Part shown: piece after piece, positions 7,355 through 15,698 of the stretch | Position numbering within the stretch: the first letter of the stretch is position 1 | How the letters are laid out: each line of letters begins with the position of its first letter | The notes under the pieces: model-generated | What the model was told of the DNA's origin: nothing | What the model saw: the letters and a program-made list of their open reading frames with translations, nothing else | Database searches by the model: none | Program-made: the position numbers and the translations under genes | NCBI GenBank assembly: GCA_031378715.1 | Contig: JANNEN010000407.1 | Coordinates: 1-16,048 of the forward strand | Origin: Emticicia sp031378715 | GTDB taxonomy: Bacteria; Bacteroidota; Bacteroidia; Cytophagales; Spirosomataceae | Length of the DNA: 16,048 nt | Direction of reading: 5' to 3'

Positions 7355-9496
7355 ATGGCTTTAATTAACAAAATTCGTGAACGTTCGGGTGTGGCAGTCG
7401 TAGTTATCGCAATTGCCCTCATTTTATTCATTGTCGGAGGCGATTTATTCGGTGGGAATGGCAAAGGAGGAGGACTATTTAGTAGTAATGATAATAAAAT
7501 CGGTGAAATCGCTGGAACCAGCATTGACTCCCAATCATTTCAAGTAAAATTAGATGCCGCTCGCACCAACTACGAGCAGCAAGCAGGCAGAGCCTTGCAA
7601 GAGCAAGAGATTCAGCAGCTACGCAGTCAGGTTTGGGAGCAGATGGTGTTTGATATTACTTACAAAACCGAATTTGAAAAATTAGGTTTGAAAGTAACAC
7701 CTGACGAACTCCGTGAAATGATACAAGGCAATAAAAATCTTAGTCCGATTGTAAAGCAACAATTTACTGACCCACAGACTGGGCAATATGACCGCAATCG
7801 CCACATGGAGTTTATTAATGCGGCCGCTGCTAATCAACTTCCTGCCCCACAAAAACAAGCGTGGGATCAGCTCAAGGAGCAAGCGGTTCAACAACGTTTA
7901 TTAGAAAAATACAATGCTTTGCTCACAGCATCATCATATATCACAACTGCCGAAGCCAAAAGAGAATACGAAGCTCAGACCGCCAAAGCTGATGCCCGTT
8001 ATTTATACGTGCCGTATTCGAGCGTAATTGATACAACCATCAAAGTAACCGATAGTCAGTTATCAGATTATTTGAGCAAGCACAAAGAAGAATATCAAGG
8101 CTACGATAGCCGCTCAATGAGCTACACAGTATATCAAGTAATGCCAACCAAAGAAGACAGTGCGGCATTGTACGATGACATCAAAGGTTTTGCCAAAGGT
8201 TTGGCATCGGCCGCCGATGCAAAAGCATACTCCGCCCTTAACTCCGATACCCGTGTGCCTTACGAGCGTAGCACTGGCGAGTTGAGTGCGACACTAAAAG
8301 CGGCTCTGACAACGGCCATACAAGGTGCGGTCATTGGGCCATTCAAAGAAGAAAATACGTATTCGATTCATAAATACGAAGGCATCGCTACTGATTCACT
8401 TTATACCGTTCGTGCGAGCCATATTTTGTTTCGTGCTGATAAAGCTGCTCCCGATTCGGTAAAAGCAACTGCTCGTGCCAAAGCCCAGGAGATTTTGAAC
8501 CAGTTGAAGCAAGGAGCTGATTTTGCGACCTTGGCTCGTACAAATAGCCAAGACGGTTCGGCTCAACAAGGTGGAGATTTGGGTTCGTTCAAAAATAACG
8601 GTACAATGGTGAAACCATTTGAAAGTGCAATTTTTGGATTTAGTGGAGCAGGTTTATTACCAAATATCGTAGAAACTGATTTCGGCTACCACCTCATTAA
8701 AGTAACGGAAGCAAAAACTAACACTAAATACAAAATTGCTACCATTAGCCGCACCTTGCAAGCCAGCGAAAGCACACGCAATTCGATTTATCAGAAAGCC
8801 GAAACCTTGCGTGCGGCCAACAGTACAACCGAAGCCTTCGAAGCGGCCGTCAAGAAAGATGGCAAGTTAGTTGTATTGAAAGCTGATAAAATTTTCCCTG
8901 AGGCATCGACCTTCAATACCATACAGAATGCCCGTGAGATTGTGTTGTGGTCGTTTAATAATGACACCAAAGTTGGCAAGGTTTCAGACAGAGTTTTTGA
9001 AGTCGGTGATAATTTTATCGTTGCGGCCGTCACTGCCAAAACCGAAAAAGATAGCCCAAAAGTTGAAGATTTTAAAGATGCCATCACGGCTAAGGTGCGT
9101 AATGAAGTAAAATCGGAGCAGATTTTGAAGAAATTAGGTGGCGTATCAGGTACACTCGAGCAAATGGCTCAGAAATACGGAGCGGGTGCCTTGGTAGAAT
9201 CAGCAAACGGTATCAACATCGCAACGGGTATGCTCGGTACGGCGGGAGTTGATCCAACAGCTATTGGCAAGATATTCAGTCTGCAAGCAGGCAAGCGTTC
9301 TAAGCCATTCGTGGGCGAAAACGGTGTGTTTATCGTAGAAACGGTAAACTTGGTAAAAGCCCCAGAAATAGCAGATTACTCGCAGTACAAGGCTCAAATC
9401 ACGCAACGTAACGGCGGATATGGTGCTTCGTACATGGCTAATCAAGCGATTCGTGATAATGCCAAAATCAAAGACAACAGAGCGAAATTCTTTTGA
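7355..9496 (+). CDS. ppiD: PpiD/SurA-type periplasmic peptidyl-prolyl isomerase
   Basis: A 713-residue membrane-anchored folding factor. One N-terminal transmembrane helix (about residues 12-30, VAVVVIAIALILFIVGGDLF) anchors it in the inner membrane with the rest in the periplasm, as in PpiD. A Gly-rich linker leads into a SurA-N-like helical chaperone region (about 48-200, with LQEQEIQQLRSQVWEQM). One parvulin domain follows at about 350-452: VRASHILF (352-359), the GADFATLARTNSQDGSAQQGGDLG loop, FKNNGTMVKPFESAIF and a final TDFGYHLIKVTEAK. Unlike SurA it has a single clear parvulin domain. It assists folding of outer-membrane and secreted proteins. It has its own promoter and terminator; the SusC gene downstream is the kind of outer-membrane client such a factor serves, though that link is only by position. 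Confidence 0.93.
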   Translation: MALINKIRERSGVAVVVIAIALILFIVGGDLFGGNGKGGGLFSSNDNKIGEIAGTSIDSQSFQVKLDAARTNYEQQAGRALQEQEIQQLRSQVWEQMVFDITYKTEFEKLGLKVTPDELREMIQGNKNLSPIVKQQFTDPQTGQYDRNRHMEFINAAAANQLPAPQKQAWDQLKEQAVQQRLLEKYNALLTASSYITTAEAKREYEAQTAKADARYLYVPYSSVIDTTIKVTDSQLSDYLSKHKEEYQGYDSRSMSYTVYQVMPTKEDSAALYDDIKGFAKGLASAADAKAYSALNSDTRVPYERSTGELSATLKAALTTAIQGAVIGPFKEENTYSIHKYEGIATDSLYTVRASHILFRADKAAPDSVKATARAKAQEILNQLKQGADFATLARTNSQDGSAQQGGDLGSFKNNGTMVKPFESAIFGFSGAGLLPNIVETDFGYHLIKVTEAKTNTKYKIATISRTLQASESTRNSIYQKAETLRAANSTTEAFEAAVKKDGKLVVLKADKIFPEASTFNTIQNAREIVLWSFNNDTKVGKVSDRVFEVGDNFIVAAVTAKTEKDSPKVEDFKDAITAKVRNEVKSEQILKKLGGVSGTLEQMAQKYGAGALVESANGINIATGMLGTAGVDPTAIGKIFSLQAGKRSKPFVGENGVFIVETVNLVKAPEIADYSQYKAQITQRNGGYGASYMANQAIRDNAKIKDNRAKFF

Positions 9497-9517
9497 TAAA
9501 TTTTGAGAATAAAATTT

Positions 9518-9556
9518 AAAAAAGGAGAAATATCGAAAGGTGTTTCTCCTTTTTTT
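9518..9556 (+). terminator. Intrinsic terminator after the PpiD-like gene
   Basis: AAAAAAGGAGAAA (9518-9530) pairs with TTTCTCCTTTTTT starting at 9543, with a 12-base loop and a T-run to 9556. It begins 22 bases after the stop codon. The A/T symmetry means it could also work from the minus strand. Confidence 0.85.
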
Positions 9557-9709
9557 ATTTATTTATTCACATATTATCCCTCACAGGAATAATTTAACGC
9601 TTTTACCAAAATAGAAATGCACGCAATAGTACCACTAAACTTCAATTCAATAGTAAGAAATATTACAATTTTTTCAAGTAATCATTATAAATTTCACCAC
9701 CGTAAAGAT

Positions 9710-9744
9710 TTGGAAGTTTTAGGGTTTTAGGTTTCGGATATTTG
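9710..9744 (+). promoter_or_regulatory. Weak candidate promoter for the SusC-like gene
   Basis: GATATTTG (9737-9744) matches TAnnTTTG except for its first base. A TTG at 9710-9712 lies 24 bases upstream, slightly beyond the usual spacing. The rest of the 9557-9777 gap is AT-rich with no other recognisable signal. Confidence 0.35.
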
Positions 9745-9777
9745 TATCATCAGAAACAAAACCCAACCCATTCCTTC

Positions 9778-12700
9778 ATGAAAAAACAATACCTATTATT
9801 ACTGCTATTGATGCTGTTTTCGATAGTAACTTTCGCCCAAAAAATCACAGGAAAAGTATCCTCCGCCAAAGACGGTGCGGCTTTGCCTGGGGTTTCGATA
9901 CAAGTGAAAGGCACGAATACTGGCACCAACACCAATGCCGATGGGGCTTATAGCCTCACTGCTGGCTCAGATGCTACGCTGGTTTTTAGTTTTATTGGCT
10001 TCAAAAACCAAGAAATCAAAGTCGGGAATCAATCTACTATCAACGTTTCGCTTACGGAAGATGCCCAAAATCTCGAAGAAGTCGTCGTGACGGCTTTGGG
10101 CATCAAGAAAGAGGCAAAAAAGCTGGGCTACGCAACGACCACCATCAACAAAGATGCTGTAATCGAAAACCGTTCGCCCAATTTTATGAATACCCTACAA
10201 GGCAAAATCGCAGGGGTAAATATTTCGGGTTTGGGAACTGGCCCTGCGGGAACTTCAAAAATCCGAATCAGAGGGCAATCATCTATTTCTGGTCAAAATA
10301 ACCCCCTAATCGTAGTTAATGGCGTGCCGATTGACAATACAAATTTTGGTACAAACCCAGGCAATGCTGCCTCCGATAATTCAATCGGGGTGCGGGGCGG
10401 CGGTAATACGTCGGACGGTGGCGATGGACTTTCGTCAATAAATCCCGATGATATCGAAAGCATGACCGTGCTGAAAGGTGCAACTGCCGCTGCCCTCTAC
10501 GGCTCTCGTGCCAAAGATGGCGTAATCATGATTACAACCAAATCACGGGGCGATAATAAGGGTATTGGCGTAACTTTTAATACTAACTTTACGAACGAAA
10601 CTCCCTTGGATTTTACTGATTATCAGTACGAATACGGGCAGGGAGAAGACGGCATCCGACCGACGACACCAAATCCAACTTCGGGGCAGTGGTCGTTTGG
10701 CGAGAAGTTTCAGCCTGGCATGACTCAGGTACTTTTTGATGGCGTAACGCTGCCTTATGTGCCACAATATGACCGTATCCGTAAGTTTTATCGCAACGGA
10801 CAGAACTTCACGAATACTATTTCGCTGGCAACTTCGGGCGAAAAAGGCGGCATGAATTTATCTTTTGCCAACATGGATAGCAAAGGAATCATGCCCAATA
10901 ATACCTTTAATCGCAAGACGGTTAATTTTGGATTTTCGTACGATTTATCAAAAAAATTGAGTTTTGCAGGAAATATCAATTACGCCAACGAATTTAACAA
11001 AAATCCGCCAAACGTTGCCAATCAAGATAACTCAATTCCGACGGTGCTATCAAACTTGGCAAACTCAATGCCGCTTACTTTGATGGACGAAAAAAAGTAC
11101 AACGCCGCAGGAAACGAGTTTGTTTATTCAAGATTTATGAACCGTACGAATCCTTATTGGGTGTTGGCGGAGCAATTTCAACGTATCCGTCGGGATAGAA
11201 TGTTTGGTAATATTTCGGTAAAATATAACATTGCACCGTGGCTCTATATCCAAGGTCGAGTTGGGCAGGATTTTTGGTCACGTGACCAAGAGTTCAATAA
11301 CTTTCCGACGGGTCATGCTTCGCAGGCTGCCGCACCCGCAGGTTTTGTCAATGGAAGTTTCACGCAAGAAGCCCGCAGGTTCAGAGAAACCAATGCTGAC
11401 GTGCTGATAGCCGCTACAAAAACCTTTGGTGATTTTGGCATTGACCTAAACGTGGGCGGTAATCAGATGTACCGCCGCTCGGATTTGAACTCGGTTTTTG
11501 CCCAAGATTTTGTCGTAAGAGGTTTATATACCGCCATGAACTCCCGTGTGAAAGACCCAATTTATGATTTGCAGGAGCGAGCCGTAAATTCGATTTATGG
11601 TTCGGCTGAGTTTTCGTATAAAAACTTTTTATTTATCAACGCCACGGCACGAAACGACTGGTTTTCAACACTTTCGGCCGAAAATCGCAGCATTCTGTAC
11701 CCTTCGGTGTCAGCAAGTTATGTTTTCTCCCAGTCGTTTGATAATGTACCAAGTTGGCTAAACTTCGGAAAACTCCGAGTAGCCTACGCCGAAGTTGGTA
11801 GCGATACCGATGTGCCGCCTTATTCGCAATCTTTGTTTTATGGCATTAATGCTAACCTTTTTGGTGGGCAGCCCGTTGGCGGTTCGCAAGGAACGGTCGT
11901 GCCAAACGCTTCACTAAAACCCATGCGGGCTTCGGAGGCAGAAGTTGGTTTGGAACTAAAATTACTCAATAATCGTGTAGGTTTAGATTTTGCAGTTTAT
12001 CAGAAAATAACCAACGACCAAATCGTTTCGGCACAAATATCCGATGCCTCGGGTTTTGTGAGTCAGCGAATCAATAGCGGAAAAAGCCGCAATAATGGCC
12101 TTGAAATGTTGTTGAATTTAGTACCAATAAAAACGGCAGGTTTTCAGTGGGACGTAACTTTCAATGGTTCGTATAATATCACCAAAGTTTTGAGCCTTGT
12201 TACGAGCAAAGAAGGCGAAAGAATCACGGTCGGTACGCACGTTTTCAATGGGGAGCTTCGCCAGGTAGTTGGGCAAGAAATGGGGCAAATCTATGGTTTT
12301 GGCTACCGACGTGATGCCCAAGGCCGACAAGTTTTTGGCACAAACGGACTACCCTTACGCACCGCCGACTTGATTTCGTACGGTAGTGCTTTACCAAAAT
12401 GGGTGGGTGGTATCAATAACGCTTTCAGCTACAAAGGAATCACGCTTTCGGCATTAATAGATTTCAAATTGGGCAACATGATGCTTTCTGGCTCGAATTT
12501 TAACCTATATCGCCACGGTTTGCACAAAAATACCCTCGAAGGTCGAGCCGAAGGAGGCGTTGTGGGTGTAGGCGTAAACGAAAAAGGCGAAACCAACACC
12601 GTAAAGGCAAACGTACAGCAATATTGGTCGGTGGTTCGCTCGCAAGCACTCGTCGAGCCGATTATTTATAACGGCGGCTACTGGAAACTTCGCCAAATAA

Positions 12701-12918
12701 CAGCGGGCTATGACCTCACGAAGTTCATTCCAAAAAATGCCCCAATCAAAGGAGCAAAACTTAGTTTGGTAGCAAACAATGTATTTCTACTCAAAAAATG
12801 GGTAGATAATATCGACCCCGAATCATTCGGTTATTCGTCTGATAATCTCGTGGGCATGGAATCGCACGGCTTGCCAACTACCCGTAGCATGGGTTTTAAT
12901 TTGAATGTAAAGTTTTAG
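9778..12918 (+). CDS. SusC/RagA-family TonB-linked outer-membrane transporter
   Basis: A TonB-dependent barrel that imports oligosaccharides or other large nutrients together with a SusD lipoprotein. I start it at ATG 9778 (1046 residues), not the in-frame TTG 9742, because MKKQYLLLLLLMLFSIVTFAQ is then a complete signal peptide. Next comes a carboxypeptidase-regulatory-like domain (KITGKVSSAKDGAALPGVSI...FSFIGFKNQEI), then LEEVVVTALGIKKEAKKLGY at the plug entrance, and the plug (about 120-245) with RIRGQSSI, PLIVVNGVPID and the SusC hallmark ATAAALYGSRAKDGVIMITTK. The remaining ~800 residues are barrel strands, ending in LNVKF with a C-terminal aromatic as expected for BAM recognition. Length is typical and no frameshift is seen. 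I see no FecR-interacting extension, so anti-sigma control is not indicated. Substrate is unknown; the downstream gluconate genes are the only hint. Confidence 0.95.
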   Translation: MKKQYLLLLLLMLFSIVTFAQKITGKVSSAKDGAALPGVSIQVKGTNTGTNTNADGAYSLTAGSDATLVFSFIGFKNQEIKVGNQSTINVSLTEDAQNLEEVVVTALGIKKEAKKLGYATTTINKDAVIENRSPNFMNTLQGKIAGVNISGLGTGPAGTSKIRIRGQSSISGQNNPLIVVNGVPIDNTNFGTNPGNAASDNSIGVRGGGNTSDGGDGLSSINPDDIESMTVLKGATAAALYGSRAKDGVIMITTKSRGDNKGIGVTFNTNFTNETPLDFTDYQYEYGQGEDGIRPTTPNPTSGQWSFGEKFQPGMTQVLFDGVTLPYVPQYDRIRKFYRNGQNFTNTISLATSGEKGGMNLSFANMDSKGIMPNNTFNRKTVNFGFSYDLSKKLSFAGNINYANEFNKNPPNVANQDNSIPTVLSNLANSMPLTLMDEKKYNAAGNEFVYSRFMNRTNPYWVLAEQFQRIRRDRMFGNISVKYNIAPWLYIQGRVGQDFWSRDQEFNNFPTGHASQAAAPAGFVNGSFTQEARRFRETNADVLIAATKTFGDFGIDLNVGGNQMYRRSDLNSVFAQDFVVRGLYTAMNSRVKDPIYDLQERAVNSIYGSAEFSYKNFLFINATARNDWFSTLSAENRSILYPSVSASYVFSQSFDNVPSWLNFGKLRVAYAEVGSDTDVPPYSQSLFYGINANLFGGQPVGGSQGTVVPNASLKPMRASEAEVGLELKLLNNRVGLDFAVYQKITNDQIVSAQISDASGFVSQRINSGKSRNNGLEMLLNLVPIKTAGFQWDVTFNGSYNITKVLSLVTSKEGERITVGTHVFNGELRQVVGQEMGQIYGFGYRRDAQGRQVFGTNGLPLRTADLISYGSALPKWVGGINNAFSYKGITLSALIDFKLGNMMLSGSNFNLYRHGLHKNTLEGRAEGGVVGVGVNEKGETNTVKANVQQYWSVVRSQALVEPIIYNGGYWKLRQITAGYDLTKFIPKNAPIKGAKLSLVANNVFLLKKWVDNIDPESFGYSSDNLVGMESHGLPTTRSMGFNLNVKF

Positions 12919-12984
12919 CCCCCCAGCCCCAGAGGGGGAATTAAAAGCTCCCCTCTCCAGTCGGAGAGGGGTTGGGGGTGAGGT
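12917..12984. repeat. GC-rich palindromic repeat in the susC-susD gap
   Basis: Starting at the last two bases of the SusC stop codon, this element contains a run of C and G blocks (12917-12938), a short AT spacer, a perfect 9-base stem CCCCTCTCC (12950-12958) with GGAGAGGGG (12963-12971), and the tail TTGGGGGTGAGG. It belongs with the repeats at 14639 and 15932. In RNA it would form a stable hairpin between the two cistrons; no T-run follows, so it is not a classic terminator. Confidence 0.8.
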
Positions 12985-13010
12985 CAAATTATTAAATAAA
13001 TCAAAATAAA

Positions 13011-14534
13011 ATGAAAAATATATTAAAAATTATGCTGGTTTCACTCCCCCTCTGGGGGTTGGGGGGCTGCGACCAAGGCTTCGATGAGCTGAATACCAAC
13101 AAAATTGCGGCAACGGCTATCAATCCTATTTTTACGCTGAACAATGCCACCTCAAATACGTCATTCTCGAATGGCACTATTTTTTACGAAGCGACCATTG
13201 TTCAGCAGATGGTTACGCCCAATTCGGGGGTTTTGGCTGGTGCAAATTTCAACCAAGACAACCGAGATAATACCGTACAAAACTGGCAGAAATATTACCG
13301 CACCGTTATCCGAAATACGCAAGATGTCATTGACCAAACCAAGGCATTGCCCGCCCGTGTGAATCTCTACAACATGGCTCGCATACTACAAGCCTACTCG
13401 TACATGGTACTAACTGATTCGTACGGTGATGTTCCTTACGCAGAAGCAGGAAAAGGATATTCTGAGCAAATCGTTTCGCCAAAATACGATGCCCAGCAAG
13501 CCGTTTATGCAGGAATAATCAAAGAACTCACCGAGGCAAATGCCGCCTTAGATGCCACAAAGTCAGTCGAAACTGCCGATATTCTGTACGGCGGTAACAT
13601 TGCTCTTTGGAAAAAATTCGGTAACTCGCTCCTGCTTCGTGTGGGCATGAGATTAAGCAAAGTCGATGCCGCCCAAGCCCAACAAATTGTGGCAAAAGCC
13701 GCCGCAGCGGGCGTTATGGAGCTAAATGCTGACAATGCCCTCATCAAACACGATGCAAATTACGTCAGTACGGTGGGCAATTTGCTGAACTCAACCGAAG
13801 CGGCAAACGTTTATTTGGCAGCACCATTTGCTGATTATCTCAAAAAAACCAACGACCCCCGCCTGAAATCTATTGCGGTGCGGTACGTTGGTGCAAAGTC
13901 TGGGCCAGAGCAAGTTGCGGCAAGGGCGACCACCGACACAACACTGCAAATTGGCTTTCCGATGGGCTTTGATAATGCCTCCATTGCGGCAGAAGTAACT
14001 AAAAGTAAATTGGCGAGTTTTTATGACTTTACGCAAGTTGATCGAACCCGTATGGCAAAAAATACGGCTCCGACATTCTTGGTGACAGCCGCCCAAACAC
14101 AGCTATTATTGGCAGAAGCCGCCCAAAAAGGTTGGATAACTGGCACAACCGCCGAAGCGTTTTTCAACCGAGGTGTGCGGTTGAATATGGAGCAAATGGC
14201 AATTTTTGATGCAAACGCTGCCGTTGCCCCCGTAGCAATTACGACTTATCTTGCCGAAAATACCTTCAAAACCGCCACAGCTTTGGAGCAAATCAATACC
14301 CAATATTGGGTGGCTTCGTTTTTGAATGGACCAGAAGCATTTGCCAATTTTCGGAGAAGTGGCTTTCCTACGCTTGCACCAAATCCTTTTGCCGCAAAAG
14401 ACATAAAAGGCACATTTATTCGTAGATTGACTTATCCAAACTCCGAAATTTCGATTAATAGCATCAACGTAAAAGAGGCAATCACTCGCATGGGAGCCGA
14501 TGATTTGGATACCAGAGTTTGGTGGGATAAGTAA
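13011..14534 (+). CDS. SusD/RagB-family outer-membrane lipoprotein (SusD-like_2 type)
   Basis: Surface lipoprotein of 507 residues that caps the SusC channel and binds the substrate. The signal peptide ends in the lipobox L-G-G-C with the acylated cysteine at residue 20. The mature start CDQGFDELNTNK is typical, and the helical body carries TPR-like segments (WQKYYRTVIRNTQDVI, ARILQAYSYMVLTDSYGDVPYAEA). ALWKKFGNSLLLRVGMRLS and the C-terminal DLDTRVWWDK fit the SusD-like_2 subgroup, shorter than and distinct from the starch-binding type. It begins 92 bases after the SusC stop and is surely in the same transcript. Odd point: residues 12-19 are encoded by GC-rich DNA (13046-13068) almost identical, in inverted orientation, to the start of the intergenic repeat just upstream. 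Confidence 0.94.
   Translation: MKNILKIMLVSLPLWGLGGCDQGFDELNTNKIAATAINPIFTLNNATSNTSFSNGTIFYEATIVQQMVTPNSGVLAGANFNQDNRDNTVQNWQKYYRTVIRNTQDVIDQTKALPARVNLYNMARILQAYSYMVLTDSYGDVPYAEAGKGYSEQIVSPKYDAQQAVYAGIIKELTEANAALDATKSVETADILYGGNIALWKKFGNSLLLRVGMRLSKVDAAQAQQIVAKAAAAGVMELNADNALIKHDANYVSTVGNLLNSTEAANVYLAAPFADYLKKTNDPRLKSIAVRYVGAKSGPEQVAARATTDTTLQIGFPMGFDNASIAAEVTKSKLASFYDFTQVDRTRMAKNTAPTFLVTAAQTQLLLAEAAQKGWITGTTAEAFFNRGVRLNMEQMAIFDANAAVAPVAITTYLAENTFKTATALEQINTQYWVASFLNGPEAFANFRRSGFPTLAPNPFAAKDIKGTFIRRLTYPNSEISINSINVKEAITRMGADDLDTRVWWDK
13046..13068. repeat. Inverted copy of the intergenic repeat inside the SusD signal peptide
   Basis: These 23 bases (CCCCCTCTGGGG, then GT, then TGGGGGGCT) match the reverse complement of 12917-12938, differing by one extra G and one C-to-T change. 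They encode residues 12-19 plus part of the flanking codons, just before Cys20. The two arms could pair in the mRNA and place the SusD start codon (13011) within the loop. Confidence 0.75.
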
Positions 14535-14598
14535 AAGAATTAATGAATAATGTTGAATTAAAAATGGATAATGTTAAGGAATCTGCTCATCAGAACTT

Positions 14599-14606
14599 TA
14601 CCTTTG
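14599..14606 (+). promoter_or_regulatory. Candidate -7 element for gnd
   Basis: TACCTTTG is an exact TAnnTTTG match, 89 bases before the gnd start. The best -33 partner is only TTA (14574-14576). No intrinsic terminator separates it from the SusD gene, so read-through from the Sus transcript is also possible. Confidence 0.45.
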
Positions 14607-14638
14607 TACAGTTTTAAAATAGAAAAAAATAAAGTTTA

Positions 14639-14680
14639 CCACTCTCCCGTTCTCCATTTGGGAAGGGGAGAGTGGTGAGA
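14639..14680. repeat. GC-rich palindromic repeat in the gnd leader
   Basis: CCACTCTCCC (14639-14648) pairs perfectly with GGGAGAGTGG (14666-14675), with partial pairing inside the loop around CTCC-ATTT-GGG, and the tail reads GGTGAG (14674-14679). The stem and tail resemble those of the elements at 12917 and 15932. It would form a hairpin in the 5' leader of gnd, ending about 16 bases before the start codon. Confidence 0.7.
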
Positions 14681-14695
14681 TTAATTCGGAGGAAA

Positions 14696-15598
14696 ATGCA
14701 AATAGGAATCATAGGACTGGGCAAAATGGGCTACAACTTAGCCCTAAATTTAAGAAACAACGACTACGAGGTAATAGCCCACGATGTTAATGCTGAATCA
14801 GTCGAAAAAATAGGCGAAGAGGGCGGGGTCTTGGGTGCGTTTTCGATAGAAAGTTTGTGTAGCAAGCTAAAAGGCAGAAAAGTTGTTTGGCTAATGGTGC
14901 CATCGGGCGAAATCGTTGATGAAGTAATTGAAGAATTGACCGAGTATTTGAAACCCAATGACATCATTATCGACGGCGGAAACTCGAACTTCAAAGATTC
15001 CGTTAGGCGATATAACTACTTGAAAACCAAGCAATTAGCGTTCTTAGACTGCGGTACAAGCGGCGGCACGAGCGGAGCCTTGAACGGTGCTTGCACCATG
15101 ATTGGTGGCGATAAGGCAACTTTTGCGTACGTCGAAAAGGTTTTCAAAGATATTTCAATCGAAAACGGCTACTTGCACACGGGCGAAGCGGGAAGTGGGC
15201 ATTTCGTCAAAATGGTGCATAACGGTATCGAATACGGCATGATGCAAGCCATCGCCGAAGGCTTCGAGATTTTCGAGAAATCAAATTACGACCTTGATTT
15301 TGAAGCCGTTGCCAAGATGTTTAATCACGGGTCGGTGGTGCGGGGTTGGTTGATGGAACTAACCGAAAACGTTTTCAGCAAAGACCCAAAACTTGATGCT
15401 ATCAAAGGAATCATGCACTCGTCGGGCGAAGGAAAATGGACACTCGAAACCGCACTTGATATGGGCGTAGCCACGCCAGTAATCGCACTTTCACTCATGA
15501 TGCGTTATCGTTCACAACAAACCGACACTTTTTCAGGCAAAGTGGTAGCGGCTCTAAGAAATGAGTTTGGCGGACACGCAGTTGAAAAAAATGAGTGA
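14696..15598 (+). CDS. gnd: 6-phosphogluconate dehydrogenase, short form, probably NAD-dependent
   Basis: Oxidatively decarboxylates 6-phosphogluconate to ribulose 5-phosphate in the cytoplasm. I start at ATG 14696, preceded by GGAGG (14688-14692), rather than the in-frame GTG at 14672; MQIGIIGLGKMG then opens directly with the Rossmann strand. The 300 residues match the short GntZ/YqeC class, against about 470 for the classical enzyme. Visible motifs: GLGKMG (7-12), Asp30 at the end of the second strand, IIDGGNSNFKDS, CGTSGGTSGALNGACTMIGGD, and the catalytic stretch GSGHFVKMVHNGIEYG with Lys172 and Asn176. Asp30, where NADP enzymes carry an Asn-Arg pair, favours NAD. A sugar kinase starts 35 bases after the stop, as in gluconate-use operons. 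Confidence 0.94.
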   Translation: MQIGIIGLGKMGYNLALNLRNNDYEVIAHDVNAESVEKIGEEGGVLGAFSIESLCSKLKGRKVVWLMVPSGEIVDEVIEELTEYLKPNDIIIDGGNSNFKDSVRRYNYLKTKQLAFLDCGTSGGTSGALNGACTMIGGDKATFAYVEKVFKDISIENGYLHTGEAGSGHFVKMVHNGIEYGMMQAIAEGFEIFEKSNYDLDFEAVAKMFNHGSVVRGWLMELTENVFSKDPKLDAIKGIMHSSGEGKWTLETALDMGVATPVIALSLMMRYRSQQTDTFSGKVVAALRNEFGGHAVEKNE

Positions 15599-15698
15599 AT
15601 GAGCGAATTTTGAATGATAGAATAGTCGATTTCATGAAGTATTCTATCATTCACTCATTCACTCATTCTATCACTCACTCATTCCCTCATTCAAAATT
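15593..15698. repeat. Inverted and tandem TCATTCAC-type repeat spanning the gnd/kinase junction
   Basis: Three nested or offset inverted pairs are present: GAGTGAATGAG (15593-15603) with CTCATTCACTC (15654-15664); AATTTTGAATGA (15606-15617) with TCATTCAAAATT (15687-15698); and the 14-base TGAATGATAGAATA (15611-15624) with TATTCTATCATTCA (15640-15653). The right side is also a degenerate tandem array of CATTCACT-like units. It overlaps the last codons of gnd and the likely start of the kinase. The 14-base hairpin has no T-run. Confidence 0.8.

Noticed and set aside
9742..9777. TTG-started extension of the SusC-like protein
   Set aside because: It overlaps the candidate -7 element and would place 12 polar residues ahead of a standard signal peptide.
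12950..12971. Stem CCCCTCTCC/GGAGAGGGG read as a rho-independent terminator between susC and susD
   Set aside because: No T-run follows and the SusD gene belongs to the same functional unit; a repeat or RNA-stability hairpin fits better.
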